64,000 nucleotides of DNA, taken from positions 1-64,000 of the forward strand of contig CAZETS010000001.1 in NCBI GenBank assembly GCA_964515335.1, read 5' to 3'. The position numbers and the translations under genes are program-made. Under the pieces are notes generated by a model. That model did no database searches, was not told the DNA's origin, and saw only the letters and a list, made by a program, of their open reading frames with translations. Source of the stretch: TMED88 sp964515335. Lineage in GTDB: Bacteria > Myxococcota_A > UBA9160 > UBA4427. Of the stretch, positions 42,506 through 52,038 are shown piece by piece. Within the stretch, counting starts at the first letter, position 1, and the number at the start of each line of letters is the position of its first letter.

Positions 42506-43888
42506 TCAGGCGGCGAGCCGCCCCACCCGCGACTTCACGGCGCGGAACTTGCCGTTTCGCTCGCGCGGTATCGCCTGCACGGTCCGCAGGTCTACGTGGA
42601 TCTCGTCCCCGAGCCGCACCCTCACTTCGCGAAGCAGGTTGCGCTCGGATCGCTCGTCGTATCGTTCGGCGGGCACCAGGATGATTTCGATGGCCTCCTT
42701 CGAGTCCTGCAGGATCTGGGCCTCGAGGATGTTTGACTGCTGCTTGAAGATGTGGTCGAGGCGTCCGACCAGCCGGCCGTCCGGCGTGACCACGTAGTCC
42801 TCGTTGCGCCCGTCGACGTCGCTGTAGACGTCGCCCTCCCGCCCGCACGAACACGGCGACTTGAGGCGCGTTCCAACGTCGCCGATCCGGTAGCGGAGGA
42901 AAGGCGTCGCGTTGTTGCTCAGACCGGTCACGATCAGCGGCCCGCGAACGTACTCGTCGGTCTCCTCCTCGACCTCGACCTCGGCGATGCAGTACTCCAT
43001 GTCGACGTGGAGGTTTCCCTGGGAGCACGCGGTCATCGACACCGCGAACTCACTGGTGCCGTAGCGATCCCGGATCGGCACCGAGAAGGCCTGCTCGATC
43101 GTTTCGCGCTGGAACGCCAGCAGCGACTCCGACGACGTGAAGATCGCCGCGAGACGCCCCGGCGGCAGGATCCGTCCCGATTCGAGCATCGCGCGCGCCA
43201 CCAGGTGGAGCGACGACGGGTAGCTCATGATGTACGTGGCGTTCTCGCGATGGATTTCGTCGATGTAGGCGTCGAGGTTGCGGGGCGTCATGTGGTGGAC
43301 GCTGAACAGGGTCTGTCGGCCGTAGAGGTTGTGGCGCCAGAAGGGGGGCTCGCTCTGGGCGAACGGAACGATGACCTGCCCGCCGAAGGTCAGGTGCGGG
43401 TCGCTCAGCTTGATGCCGCACGAGGCCCGCATGCGCCACACCGTGGCGTATTCCTCGGCAATGGCTTCGGGCGTGTAGGCGAGCGGCAGCGCCGTGCCCG
43501 TGGTGCCGCTGGTCTGGCTGTGATGGATCCGCGAGGCCGGGACGGCGGTGGACAGGTAGCCCTCGAAGTGATCGCGATACGTGGCCTTGTCGAGCACCGG
43601 GATGCCGGCCAGCGTCTCCTGGACCGCGGTGAGCGGGTCGCTCGAGGTGGACGGCGGCGCGAGATCCCGATAGCGCGGCACCGTCCGCCTCGCGTGATCG
43701 ACCATCGCGTCGAACCGTTGACGCTGGATCTCGAGGAGCTCCTCGCGAGGCAGGTCCACCGTCCGCTGCCACTCGCGCAGCGTGCGGCGGAAGTGCCTCG
43801 GAAAGCGCTGTCGAGCGCGCACGAAGCCCGCCCAGCTGCAGGCCAGGTTCTGCGCGAAGATCGGGAGCGCTTCGTAGAGGTGGTTCAT
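42506..43888 (-). CDS. CapK/PaaK-like adenylate-forming enzyme
   Basis: A 460-residue member of the phenylacetate-CoA ligase/CapK branch of the ANL superfamily found in capsule and EPS clusters. The ATP-binding loop reads HSQTSGTTGTALPL, followed by DRYGTSEFAVSM (the Y-G-x-S/T-E adenylate motif), FLRYRIGDVGT, and a C-terminal lysine region ERNGKFRAVKS. It should activate a carboxylic acid as acyl-AMP; whether it passes it to CoA, an amine or a sugar is unknown. A CxCG-type element (SPCSCGREGD) is present as in PaaK-like proteins. First gene of the five-gene operon. Confidence 0.88.
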   Translation of the reverse strand: MNHLYEALPIFAQNLACSWAGFVRARQRFPRHFRRTLREWQRTVDLPREELLEIQRQRFDAMVDHARRTVPRYRDLAPPSTSSDPLTAVQETLAGIPVLDKATYRDHFEGYLSTAVPASRIHHSQTSGTTGTALPLAYTPEAIAEEYATVWRMRASCGIKLSDPHLTFGGQVIVPFAQSEPPFWRHNLYGRQTLFSVHHMTPRNLDAYIDEIHRENATYIMSYPSSLHLVARAMLESGRILPPGRLAAIFTSSESLLAFQRETIEQAFSVPIRDRYGTSEFAVSMTACSQGNLHVDMEYCIAEVEVEEETDEYVRGPLIVTGLSNNATPFLRYRIGDVGTRLKSPCSCGREGDVYSDVDGRNEDYVVTPDGRLVGRLDHIFKQQSNILEAQILQDSKEAIEIILVPAERYDERSERNLLREVRVRLGDEIHVDLRTVQAIPRERNGKFRAVKSRVGRLAA

Positions 43889-43917
43889 CGCGATCGTCTC
43901 ATCGGCTCTTCGGGGGA

Positions 43918-43940
43918 ATCATACCATCGCTCGGCCCGAC
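43918..43940 (-). promoter_or_regulatory. candidate extended -10 promoter for the CapK operon
   Basis: On the minus strand, TGGTATGAT gives an extended -10 (TATGAT at 43923-43918 preceded by TGG). A convincing -35 is not seen, as allowed for extended -10 promoters. The start point would fall about 20-25 nt before the ATG at 43888. Confidence 0.3.
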
Positions 43941-44100
43941 CCCCTCGGGCCGCGTCCGTCTCCGACGCGTGGCTGCGCGGGCGTCCGCTGCCGGCGGAGC
44001 GGTTTCACCACCACGGCAGGTCGGCGCCACGAAAACCGCCCCCTCGTCACACAGCGCGGCGCACGTCGCGCCCTCGGTTACATTCCGCCGCGGCAAACCC

Positions 44101-45237
44101 ATGGCTCTCGCGGGAAGACGCATCCTCATAGACGCCGCCATGGTGCGCGGCGGTGGCGGCTTCACCCATGTGGTGAACATCGTCCCGCGGCTCGCTTCAC
44201 TCGAGCCCGAAGCCCGGCTTCGTGTGCTGATTCGGAGCCCGGAGCTGCGAGCGGCGCTGCCCGAAGCCCCCAACCTCGAGATCTCGGAGCTGCCGGGGAC
44301 GAGCCCCCTCCAGCGCCTGCGCTTCCAGCTCGGCCAGGCGGGGGCTCTCGCCCGCGACTTCGGAGCCGACGTCTACTACTCGGTGGCGGAGTACGCCCCG
44401 GCCCGGCTGCCCTGCCCGCTCCTCGTCAGCTTTCGCAACCCCAACGTCTTCACACCCCTCGACCAGGGCTGGGGGCTCTACCAGTCCTTCCGTCTCCCGG
44501 CGCTGCGGCGCGCCGCCGTGCGAGCCGCGTCCCGGGCAGCTCGCGTGCTCTTCGTCAGTCACGACTCCGCGCGCTGGATCGGCGACGCGGTGCGCCTGCC
44601 CGAATCGAAGCGCGCCGTGGTCCACCACGGCATCGACAGCGATCGCTGGCGGCCCCGCGAAGGCGATGCCGCGGCGGCCCGGAGCGGGATCCTCTCGGTC
44701 AGCTCCGTCTACCGCTACAAGAACTTCGTGCGGCTCATCGAGGCGTGGCGGCGACTCTGGGACGAGCGGGCGAACGTCCCCGACCTCACGCTGATCGGAG
44801 ACGTAGTCGACCGCGATCACGCGCGCGACATGCAGGCCGCCCGTGAGGCCTGCGGGCCGCTCGGCGAGCGCATCCACATCCTCGGCGCCGTGCCGTACGC
44901 GGAGATGCCCGGCCACTACCACCGGGCGGCGGTCTTCGCGTTCCCGTCGTATCTCGAGACGTTCGGCCACCCGCTGCTCGAAGCGATGGCGGCCGAGCTG
45001 CCGGTGGTGGCGGCCGACATCCCGGTGTTCCGCGAGATCGCTGGGGACGACGCAGCAAGCTGGTGCGATCCGCACGACACCGCGTCGATCGCGGCCGCCC
45101 TCGGACGCACCCTCGAGGGGCCCGAGCTGCGCGCGCGGCTCGTGGCCGCGGGGCAGGCGCGGGTCGCCCGCTTCACCTGGGACGCGGCCGCCGAGCGCAC
45201 GGCCGCGCTGCTCGCCGAGGTGATCGCCGAGCGCTGA
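44101..45237 (+). CDS. GT4-family glycosyltransferase
   Basis: A 378-residue GT-B glycosyltransferase transcribed divergently from the CapK operon. The ATG at 44101 is where the protein fold starts (LAGRRILIDAAMVRGGGGF); an upstream in-frame extension is low-complexity. Donor domain SVSSVYRYKNFVRLIEAW, then LGAVPYAEMPGHYHRAAVF and EX7E region YLETFGHPLLEAMAAELPV. Specificity unknown. Confidence 0.87.
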   Translation: MALAGRRILIDAAMVRGGGGFTHVVNIVPRLASLEPEARLRVLIRSPELRAALPEAPNLEISELPGTSPLQRLRFQLGQAGALARDFGADVYYSVAEYAPARLPCPLLVSFRNPNVFTPLDQGWGLYQSFRLPALRRAAVRAASRAARVLFVSHDSARWIGDAVRLPESKRAVVHHGIDSDRWRPREGDAAAARSGILSVSSVYRYKNFVRLIEAWRRLWDERANVPDLTLIGDVVDRDHARDMQAAREACGPLGERIHILGAVPYAEMPGHYHRAAVFAFPSYLETFGHPLLEAMAAELPVVAADIPVFREIAGDDAASWCDPHDTASIAAALGRTLEGPELRARLVAAGQARVARFTWDAAAERTAALLAEVIAER

Positions 45238-45245
45238 GCGCGCGC

Positions 45246-46439
45246 TCAACCGGACGGCGACGCTTCGGCGCTTCGCTCCAGTTGGTGACAGACGGCCTGC
45301 AGGACGTGCTCGGCCGCGAGCTGGTGGCCGGACTCGTTCCAGTGCCCGCCGCAGGGCAACATGTTCTCGAATCCGTGCAGGCACTCCCCGGTCCGTTCGG
45401 CGCGGATCTGGAACGGCTCGGAAAGGCTCAGGTACTCGATGCCCTCGCGACCCGCGAGACGACCGAGCCGCTTGTTGAGGTAGAGCAGGTCGGTTCCCCG
45501 CTCGACCTCCTCGAGACGATGTCGGCGGTATTCGAGATCGGGATGCACCTGATGGGGAGACGAGACGGCAACGAGCAGGAACTCGCTGCCGTTCTCCCGG
45601 ACCCGCCGCGCGAAGTCGGCCAGCAGCGCCTCGGTGACCGCCCACGCCTCGATCAGCTCGGGCGCCGTGGGATCGGAGCTGAACCCGACCGGCGACCCCG
45701 CCTGCTGCTCGCGCACCGACAGCCTCGCCATCACGCGGCGCAGCTCGAGGACGAGCTGGAGCACCCGCGAGTAGTCGGAGACCGACCGAATGAAGCGCAC
45801 GGGCGCGGCTGTCCGCCGCTGGAACGTCTCGTTGTCCCTGAACGAGGCGTCGAGGACGAGACGACCCTGGTCGTCCAGGTCGTAGAAGGGCTTGATGTCG
45901 ACATCGCCGAATCCGCGGTGGTTGTTCTGCACGTCGTTTCCAACGAAGGCGAGGACCACGAGATCGGGGTCGTAGCCGGCGCCGATCTGCCGGTAGATCT
46001 CGAGCTGCTGCGCGGTGCCGATACCCGAGATCGCGAAGTTCATGACCTCCGGCTCGAGGGTTCCCAAGGCGCCGCACTCGCCCAGGCGAGACTCGAGGAG
46101 TCGCCACCAGGTGGCTTCGATCGGCACCTGGAGGGCCTCGGTGTACGAATCCCCGAAGGCCGCCACACGGAAACGGCCGGCCGGCTTCTGCCGAGCGTGC
46201 ACGCGATCGCGGTAGCCGAGGTCGTTGGCCTGTACGTAGCCGCGGCCCTCCTCGGTGAACCAGCCCTCGACGAAAGGCCGCAGGTGGGCTCCGGCGACCG
46301 GATCCGGCTCGACCAGGACGGGATACGAGACCCCGAGCGCGCGCAGGACCACCTCGGCGGCCACGAACGACACGGCGAGACCGAGCACGACGGCCATGAC
46401 GCGCAGCCGCCAGCGTCGCCGCGAAGCGGAATCGATCAT
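45246..46439 (-). CDS. SGNH/GDSL-like membrane-anchored acyltransferase or esterase
   Basis: A 397-residue intact member of the family broken at 23-24 kb and 36-37 kb. An N-terminal anchor (RVMAVVLGLAVSFVAAEVVL) precedes an extracytoplasmic domain with block I AAFGDSYTEALQVP (catalytic Ser), GND block FVGNDVQNNHRG, and C-terminal block GHWNESGHQLAAE with the His. In alginate and O-antigen systems such proteins act with an MBOAT protein to O-acetylate the polymer; a truncated MBOAT gene diverges from it. ATG 46439 gives the best signal anchor. Confidence 0.85.
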   Translation of the reverse strand: MIDSASRRRWRLRVMAVVLGLAVSFVAAEVVLRALGVSYPVLVEPDPVAGAHLRPFVEGWFTEEGRGYVQANDLGYRDRVHARQKPAGRFRVAAFGDSYTEALQVPIEATWWRLLESRLGECGALGTLEPEVMNFAISGIGTAQQLEIYRQIGAGYDPDLVVLAFVGNDVQNNHRGFGDVDIKPFYDLDDQGRLVLDASFRDNETFQRRTAAPVRFIRSVSDYSRVLQLVLELRRVMARLSVREQQAGSPVGFSSDPTAPELIEAWAVTEALLADFARRVRENGSEFLLVAVSSPHQVHPDLEYRRHRLEEVERGTDLLYLNKRLGRLAGREGIEYLSLSEPFQIRAERTGECLHGFENMLPCGGHWNESGHQLAAEHVLQAVCHQLERSAEASPSG

Positions 46440-46618
46440 GTCGGCGGGCACCTCGTCGCCGCAGCCCCAGGCGCGGCGCGGGCTGATTGTTGCATATCGC
46501 TCCCCGCGGCGAGCCGCGCGCGAAGCCCTCGCCAGGCACGGCACCTGCGCACCGGCCTTGCGGACCCCGAGGGGCCGCAGGCAGCCGCCACGCAGGGGGC
46601 GGACACTCGGCGCCCCGG

Positions 46619-47254
46619 TTCGATCGATTCGTCACGATCTGGCGCCGCTGGCACATCTCGCTGTCGACCTGGTTCCGCGACTACGTGTACCGGCCGCTCG
46701 GGGGAAACCGGGTCTCGCAGCCGCTCTGGATCCGCAACATCCTGGCGGTCTTCGTCCTGAGCGGCATCTGGCACGGCGCGAACTGGACCTTCCTCGCCTG
46801 GGGGCTGATCCACGGCCTCACGATGATCGGTAGTCGTTTCACCGAGGCGGGGCGGCGGCGGCTGACCGCCGCGATCGGACTGGAGCGCGTCCCCCGGCTC
46901 CACGGGCTGCTCCGCAACCTGATCGTCGTGGTCATCGCGATCGTCGCGTGGGCGTTCTTCCGCGCCCAGTCCATCGAGGAGGCGGTCGACGTCATCGCCG
47001 GCTTCGGCCGGCTCGAGGGCGCGAATCTCGGCACCCTCTGGACGCTCGGTCTCTCACGCTTCCAGCTGGCGACCACCTTCGCAGCAATCTTCGCGGTGTT
47101 CCTGGTGGAGTGGGTGCAAGAGAGACAGCCGCGGCTCGTCTCTCGGGCCTGGGCGGTTCGGGGGGTCCGGTGGGGCCTCTATGCGACGGCGGTGTACTCG
47201 ATCATCTGCTTCGGCGTGTTCGGCCAGATCGAGTTCATCTACTTCCAGTTCTGA
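46619..47254 (+). pseudogene. MBOAT O-acyltransferase, 5'-truncated
   Basis: From about 46619 the sequence encodes the C-terminal half of an AlgI-type acyltransferase: IWRRWHISLSTWFRDYVYRP, PLGGNRV, then LSGIWHGANWTFLAWGLIHG with the catalytic His, and five or so membrane segments to IYFQF. Full-length family members have about 470-500 residues, so the N-terminal 250 or more are missing; upstream is non-homologous GC-rich sequence and the promoter side of the SGNH gene. No initiation codon with a good ribosome site precedes the conserved part. The breakpoint lies near 46600-46619. Most likely inactive. Confidence 0.8.
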
Positions 47255-48258
47255 TCCCCGCCCCCGGCGCTCGCGTCGCCCGCCGGCCGATCCAGCCGCC
47301 TCGACCGCAGCCAGGCCGCGAGGGCGCCGGCATGGACGGCAACCAGGACCACGAACGCGGCCCAGAGCAGCCTCTGCCGACTCCGGAGCTGGCGGGGAAA
47401 GTCGGACCGGCCGTCGTCGATCGTGACGTAGCCGGGAACCTCGCCCGCCAACAGCCCCAGCCCCTGGCGAACCGACTTCGGCAGGGGCCCCAGCCGCTCG
47501 TTCCACCTTGCCTGCGCGAATACGTCGTTCCCCCACGTCACGGTGAGGTCCGCGAAGTCGCTCGGCTCGTCGTAGAACCGCTGATCCCACGGCGAGCGGT
47601 CGTGGAACTCGTGGTAGTCGGAGCCGATGAACTCGAACTCGACGGGCCGGCCGGAGAGCCGCGAGTCCCTCAGCTCGACGAGCGACAGAAGCCGCCCTTC
47701 CTCGTCGCGCGCCATCAGGGCGTACTGCGGATCGACCCAGACCCAGCCGTTCGACTCGGGGGCGTAGAACTCCACGAACGTGTGCGATGAATGATGGACC
47801 TCACGCCCGTCGATGCCCGCCATCGCCAGCAGCGCCAGCATCACCTCGCTGTGGTCCGAGCAGCAGCCGTAGCCGTTCTCGGCGCCGATCCGAGCGAACT
47901 TGTCGGCCAGCCCCCCGAACACGCCGCAAGTGAGTCCACCGTTTCGTGAGAACATCGGCACCATCGCGCGCACCCGCGAGGCCGTGGAGCCCTCGACCGA
48001 CAGGGCCGGCGCGACCCAATCAGCCTCCGTGCCCAGCCGCCCGCGCCAGGCGGCGATCGCAGCCGGCGAATCGCTCGCGAAACCCGCCTCGCGCATCTCG
48101 ACGGGTCCCGCGTCAAGCGAAGTCGGATCCTCGACGAACCGGGTGAAGAGAGCGGCGCGTGAGAAGACGAGCCAGTTCGGGTCGCGACGGTGGACGTATC
48201 CCAGGGCTGCGATGACGACCAGGTCGAGCAGTACCAATGCGACGACCGGCCACCGCAT
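47239..48258 (-). CDS. transglutaminase-like membrane protein
   Basis: A 339-residue protein with an N-terminal membrane helix (WPVVALVLLDLVVIAALG), a transglutaminase-like domain, and a second helix near the C-terminus (LLWAAFVVLVAVHAGALAAW). The Cys is in NGYGCCSDHSEVML, the His in HSSHTFVEFYAPE and the Asp in WVWVDPQY, giving a Cys-His-Asp triad. The catalytic domain would face the periplasm and may act as a protease or transferase on surface material. The ATG at 48258 is chosen (48285 is possible). Its 3' end overlaps the MBOAT remnant by 16 bp in convergent orientation. Confidence 0.8.
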   Translation of the reverse strand: MRWPVVALVLLDLVVIAALGYVHRRDPNWLVFSRAALFTRFVEDPTSLDAGPVEMREAGFASDSPAAIAAWRGRLGTEADWVAPALSVEGSTASRVRAMVPMFSRNGGLTCGVFGGLADKFARIGAENGYGCCSDHSEVMLALLAMAGIDGREVHHSSHTFVEFYAPESNGWVWVDPQYALMARDEEGRLLSLVELRDSRLSGRPVEFEFIGSDYHEFHDRSPWDQRFYDEPSDFADLTVTWGNDVFAQARWNERLGPLPKSVRQGLGLLAGEVPGYVTIDDGRSDFPRQLRSRQRLLWAAFVVLVAVHAGALAAWLRSRRLDRPAGDASAGGGDQNWK

Positions 48259-48379
48259 CGGGCCAACAGCCCCCCCTCGTCGCATGCCTGGTCTCCGCGC
48301 TGGCCGATCCCCGTCGCCCCGCGCTCGCCGTTGCAGAACACCACCCGAAGTCAGCGACGAACGAGATTACCATGCCCCC

Positions 48380-48409
48380 TTGCCGAGCGAAGGCGTACGG
48401 CAGTAAGGT
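48380..48409 (+). promoter_or_regulatory. candidate sigma70-type promoter
   Basis: TTGCCG (48380-48385), 18-base spacer, TAAGGT (48404-48409), in the divergent gap before the methyltransferase at 48461. It would give a leader of about 45 nt. Match to consensus is moderate. Confidence 0.3.
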
Positions 48410-48460
48410 GCCGGCCATGCATCTCGCCTACTCTCCGCCGCCCATGAGTTCGCCGACCAG

Positions 48461-49534
48461 ATGACCCGGGACACCGAACCGACCGCGCCCGCGCGCTCCG
48501 GCCAGACCTCTCTCCGCGGCATCCTGGTCTGCCCGGACCACGGCCAGCCCCTCGAGCACACGTCACAGCACGACCCGGCGAGCGGAATGCCCTTTCCCGA
48601 CGGCGACTTGTGCTGCCCCGAAGGCTGCCGTTTCCGTGTGGCGGGAGGAATTCCGCGATTCATCCCGAGCGAGGACTACGCGGCGCCCTTCGGCCTGCAG
48701 TGGCGCCGTTACCGGCGGACGCAGCTCGATTCCTACACGGGGGTGCCGCTCTCACGGGTCCGCCTGGAGCGTTGCCTGGGCGCCCCGCTCGAATCACTCG
48801 GGGACAAGAGCGTCCTCGAAGTCGGCTCGGGGGCCGGCCGCTTCACGGAGCTGCTGATTCCACATTGCGGCGCGCTCGTCTCGATGGACATGTCGAGTGC
48901 GGTCGAAGCCAATCTGCTCAACTGCGGCGAAGTCGGAGCCTACACGTTGCTGCAGGGGGACGTCCGCAGGCCCCCTCTTCGCAAGCGATCGTTCGACGTC
49001 GTGGTCTGCCTCGGCGTGGTCCAGCACACACCGGTTCCCGAGAGCACGATCGCCGAGCTCGCATCGTACGTGAAGCCGGGCGGGCGCCTCGTCATCGACC
49101 ACTACGCCTATCGAAGTCAGCGATTCGGCGCGCTGCTGTCGTTGTTCTCGCTGCACTGGGTGCTCCGGGCCATCGCCAAGCGGCTGCCGGCGGAAGCCGG
49201 ATTGCGATTCACCAACGCCTTCACCGCCATCAGCGATCCGATCCGTCGCGCCACCAGCCGCTCCCCGCAGCTCGACCGGCTGACGGCCCGGGTGTTCTGC
49301 AGCGCCTGCTACTACGCCTCGATCCCAGAGCTGCCTCCCCGGATCTGCCGGGAATGGAACGAGCTCGACACCCACGATGCCATGACCGACTGGTACCAGC
49401 ACAAGCGCAAGCCCGAAGAGCTCGAAGCCTGCCTCGCCGAACTCGGATTCGAGGACATCCACTGCGAGGTCGGCGCACGCTGGGGCAACGGAATCGAGAT
49501 CCGCGGAACGCGGCGAGCCGGCTCCGACCACTGA
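48461..49534 (+). CDS. zinc-ribbon plus SAM-dependent methyltransferase
   Basis: A 357-residue protein. Residues about 18-65 form a Trm112/zinc-ribbon-like module (LVCPDHGQPL and LCCPEGCRFRVAGGIPRF). A class I methyltransferase domain follows, with motif I VLEVGSGAGRFTELL, acidic MDMSSAV, and FDVVVCLGVVQHTP. Such proteins are common at the edges of polysaccharide clusters; the substrate may be a sugar or lipid-linked glycan. It is transcribed convergently with the second sigma54 regulator and divergently from the transglutaminase-like gene. Confidence 0.85.
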   Translation: MTRDTEPTAPARSGQTSLRGILVCPDHGQPLEHTSQHDPASGMPFPDGDLCCPEGCRFRVAGGIPRFIPSEDYAAPFGLQWRRYRRTQLDSYTGVPLSRVRLERCLGAPLESLGDKSVLEVGSGAGRFTELLIPHCGALVSMDMSSAVEANLLNCGEVGAYTLLQGDVRRPPLRKRSFDVVVCLGVVQHTPVPESTIAELASYVKPGGRLVIDHYAYRSQRFGALLSLFSLHWVLRAIAKRLPAEAGLRFTNAFTAISDPIRRATSRSPQLDRLTARVFCSACYYASIPELPPRICREWNELDTHDAMTDWYQHKRKPEELEACLAELGFEDIHCEVGARWGNGIEIRGTRRAGSDH

Positions 49535-49609
49535 GCCCCGACCGGCGTCGAGCCGGTCAGGCCCCTGGCGGCCGCTCGATGCGCGAGGCGAAGCGGTCGA
49601 CCGGGCTTG

Positions 49610-51046
<1,437 letters not shown>

Positions 51047-51048
51047 CG

Positions 51049-51903
51049 TCAGCGGCCCTCGCCCGGCGCCGGATCGGCGGCCGGCAACGTGAAGGCGAAG
51101 CGGCTCCCGCCACCGGGCTCGTCCCGGACGAAGATCGATCCGCCGTGTGCCTCGACGATGCGCCGGCAGATCGCAAGACCGAGCCCGAGGCCCTCGCCCG
51201 ACTTGGCGCCGCCGCCCTGGACGAAGGGCTCGAAGATCCGCTCGCGGTCACGCGGCGCGACGCCCGGCCCCTGGTCGACGACCGTGACCTCGACCAGCTC
51301 GTCTCCCTCGACGGCGACCCGCCGGGTGAGGAATCGCAGGGCCGCGCCCGGCTGACTGAAGCGGATCGCGTTGCCGAGCAGATTCGTAACGACCTGCTCG
51401 ACACGCGTGGTATCGAAGGAGGCCCAGCGCGCGGCCGGGTCGATCGAGACGCTGACCTCGACGCCCCGCTCGTCGAGGATCGGCTGCATCAACCCGCACA
51501 CATCGCCTATCGCGCGCTCGACGTCGTTCGGCTTCGGCTCGAGCGACTTCTCGAGGAAGCCGTCGTGCACGGTGTCGAGCAGACTCTCGATGAACGCGTT
51601 CAGCCGCTTGCAGCTCTTGCTGCTCTCCGTGACGAAGTGCTGCTGCTGTTCGCTGAGCGGCCCCGCGTCGCCCGACATGAGCAGTCGGTTGAAGCCGCTG
51701 ATCACCGTGAGCGGCGTGCGCAGCTCGTGGGCCAGCACGGTCAGCCATTCGGCGCGATCCGCCGACAGGGCCGCCACCTCAGAACGCAGCTCGACGATCT
51801 CGCGGCGCGCACGCTCCAGCGCCGCCTCGAGGCCTCCGGGATCGGCGCCCTGCGGCACCCCTCGCCCCTGCTCGCCGTCTATCTCGATTCTTTCCAATCC
51901 CAC
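51049..51903 (-). CDS. soluble sensor histidine kinase
   Basis: About 284 residues with no membrane segment or recognisable sensor domain. A short N-terminal coiled coil (LEAALERARREIVELRSEVA) leads into the H-box LTVLAHELRTPLTVISGF. The catalytic domain has N-box VVTNLLGNAIRFS, G1 DQGPGVAPRD, F-box IFEPFVQGGG and G2 GEGLGLGLAICRRIVEAHGG. Start is uncertain: GTG 51903 or TTG 51897. Upstream of the response regulator by 2 bp, so they form a two-component pair. Lack of a sensor implies input from a partner protein. Confidence 0.88.
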   Translation of the reverse strand: MGLERIEIDGEQGRGVPQGADPGGLEAALERARREIVELRSEVAALSADRAEWLTVLAHELRTPLTVISGFNRLLMSGDAGPLSEQQQHFVTESSKSCKRLNAFIESLLDTVHDGFLEKSLEPKPNDVERAIGDVCGLMQPILDERGVEVSVSIDPAARWASFDTTRVEQVVTNLLGNAIRFSQPGAALRFLTRRVAVEGDELVEVTVVDQGPGVAPRDRERIFEPFVQGGGAKSGEGLGLGLAICRRIVEAHGGSIFVRDEPGGGSRFAFTLPAADPAPGEGR

Positions 51904-52038
51904 ACGCAACCGTCCGTTCGAAGTCAGTCTGTGAGGGGCGGCGTGGTATCGTCCAAGCGGCCCCGGTCCATGGACACTTGACCTCTCGTCTCTTCGCCTC
52001 GTCGACCGGCAGTCTTTAACGGAGGCCTGCATTCCGGG

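Noticed and set aside
48444..48464. Six-codon upstream frame (MSSPTR) overlapping the methyltransferase start
   Set aside because: No SD and too short to judge; a chance ATG is more likely than a leader peptide.
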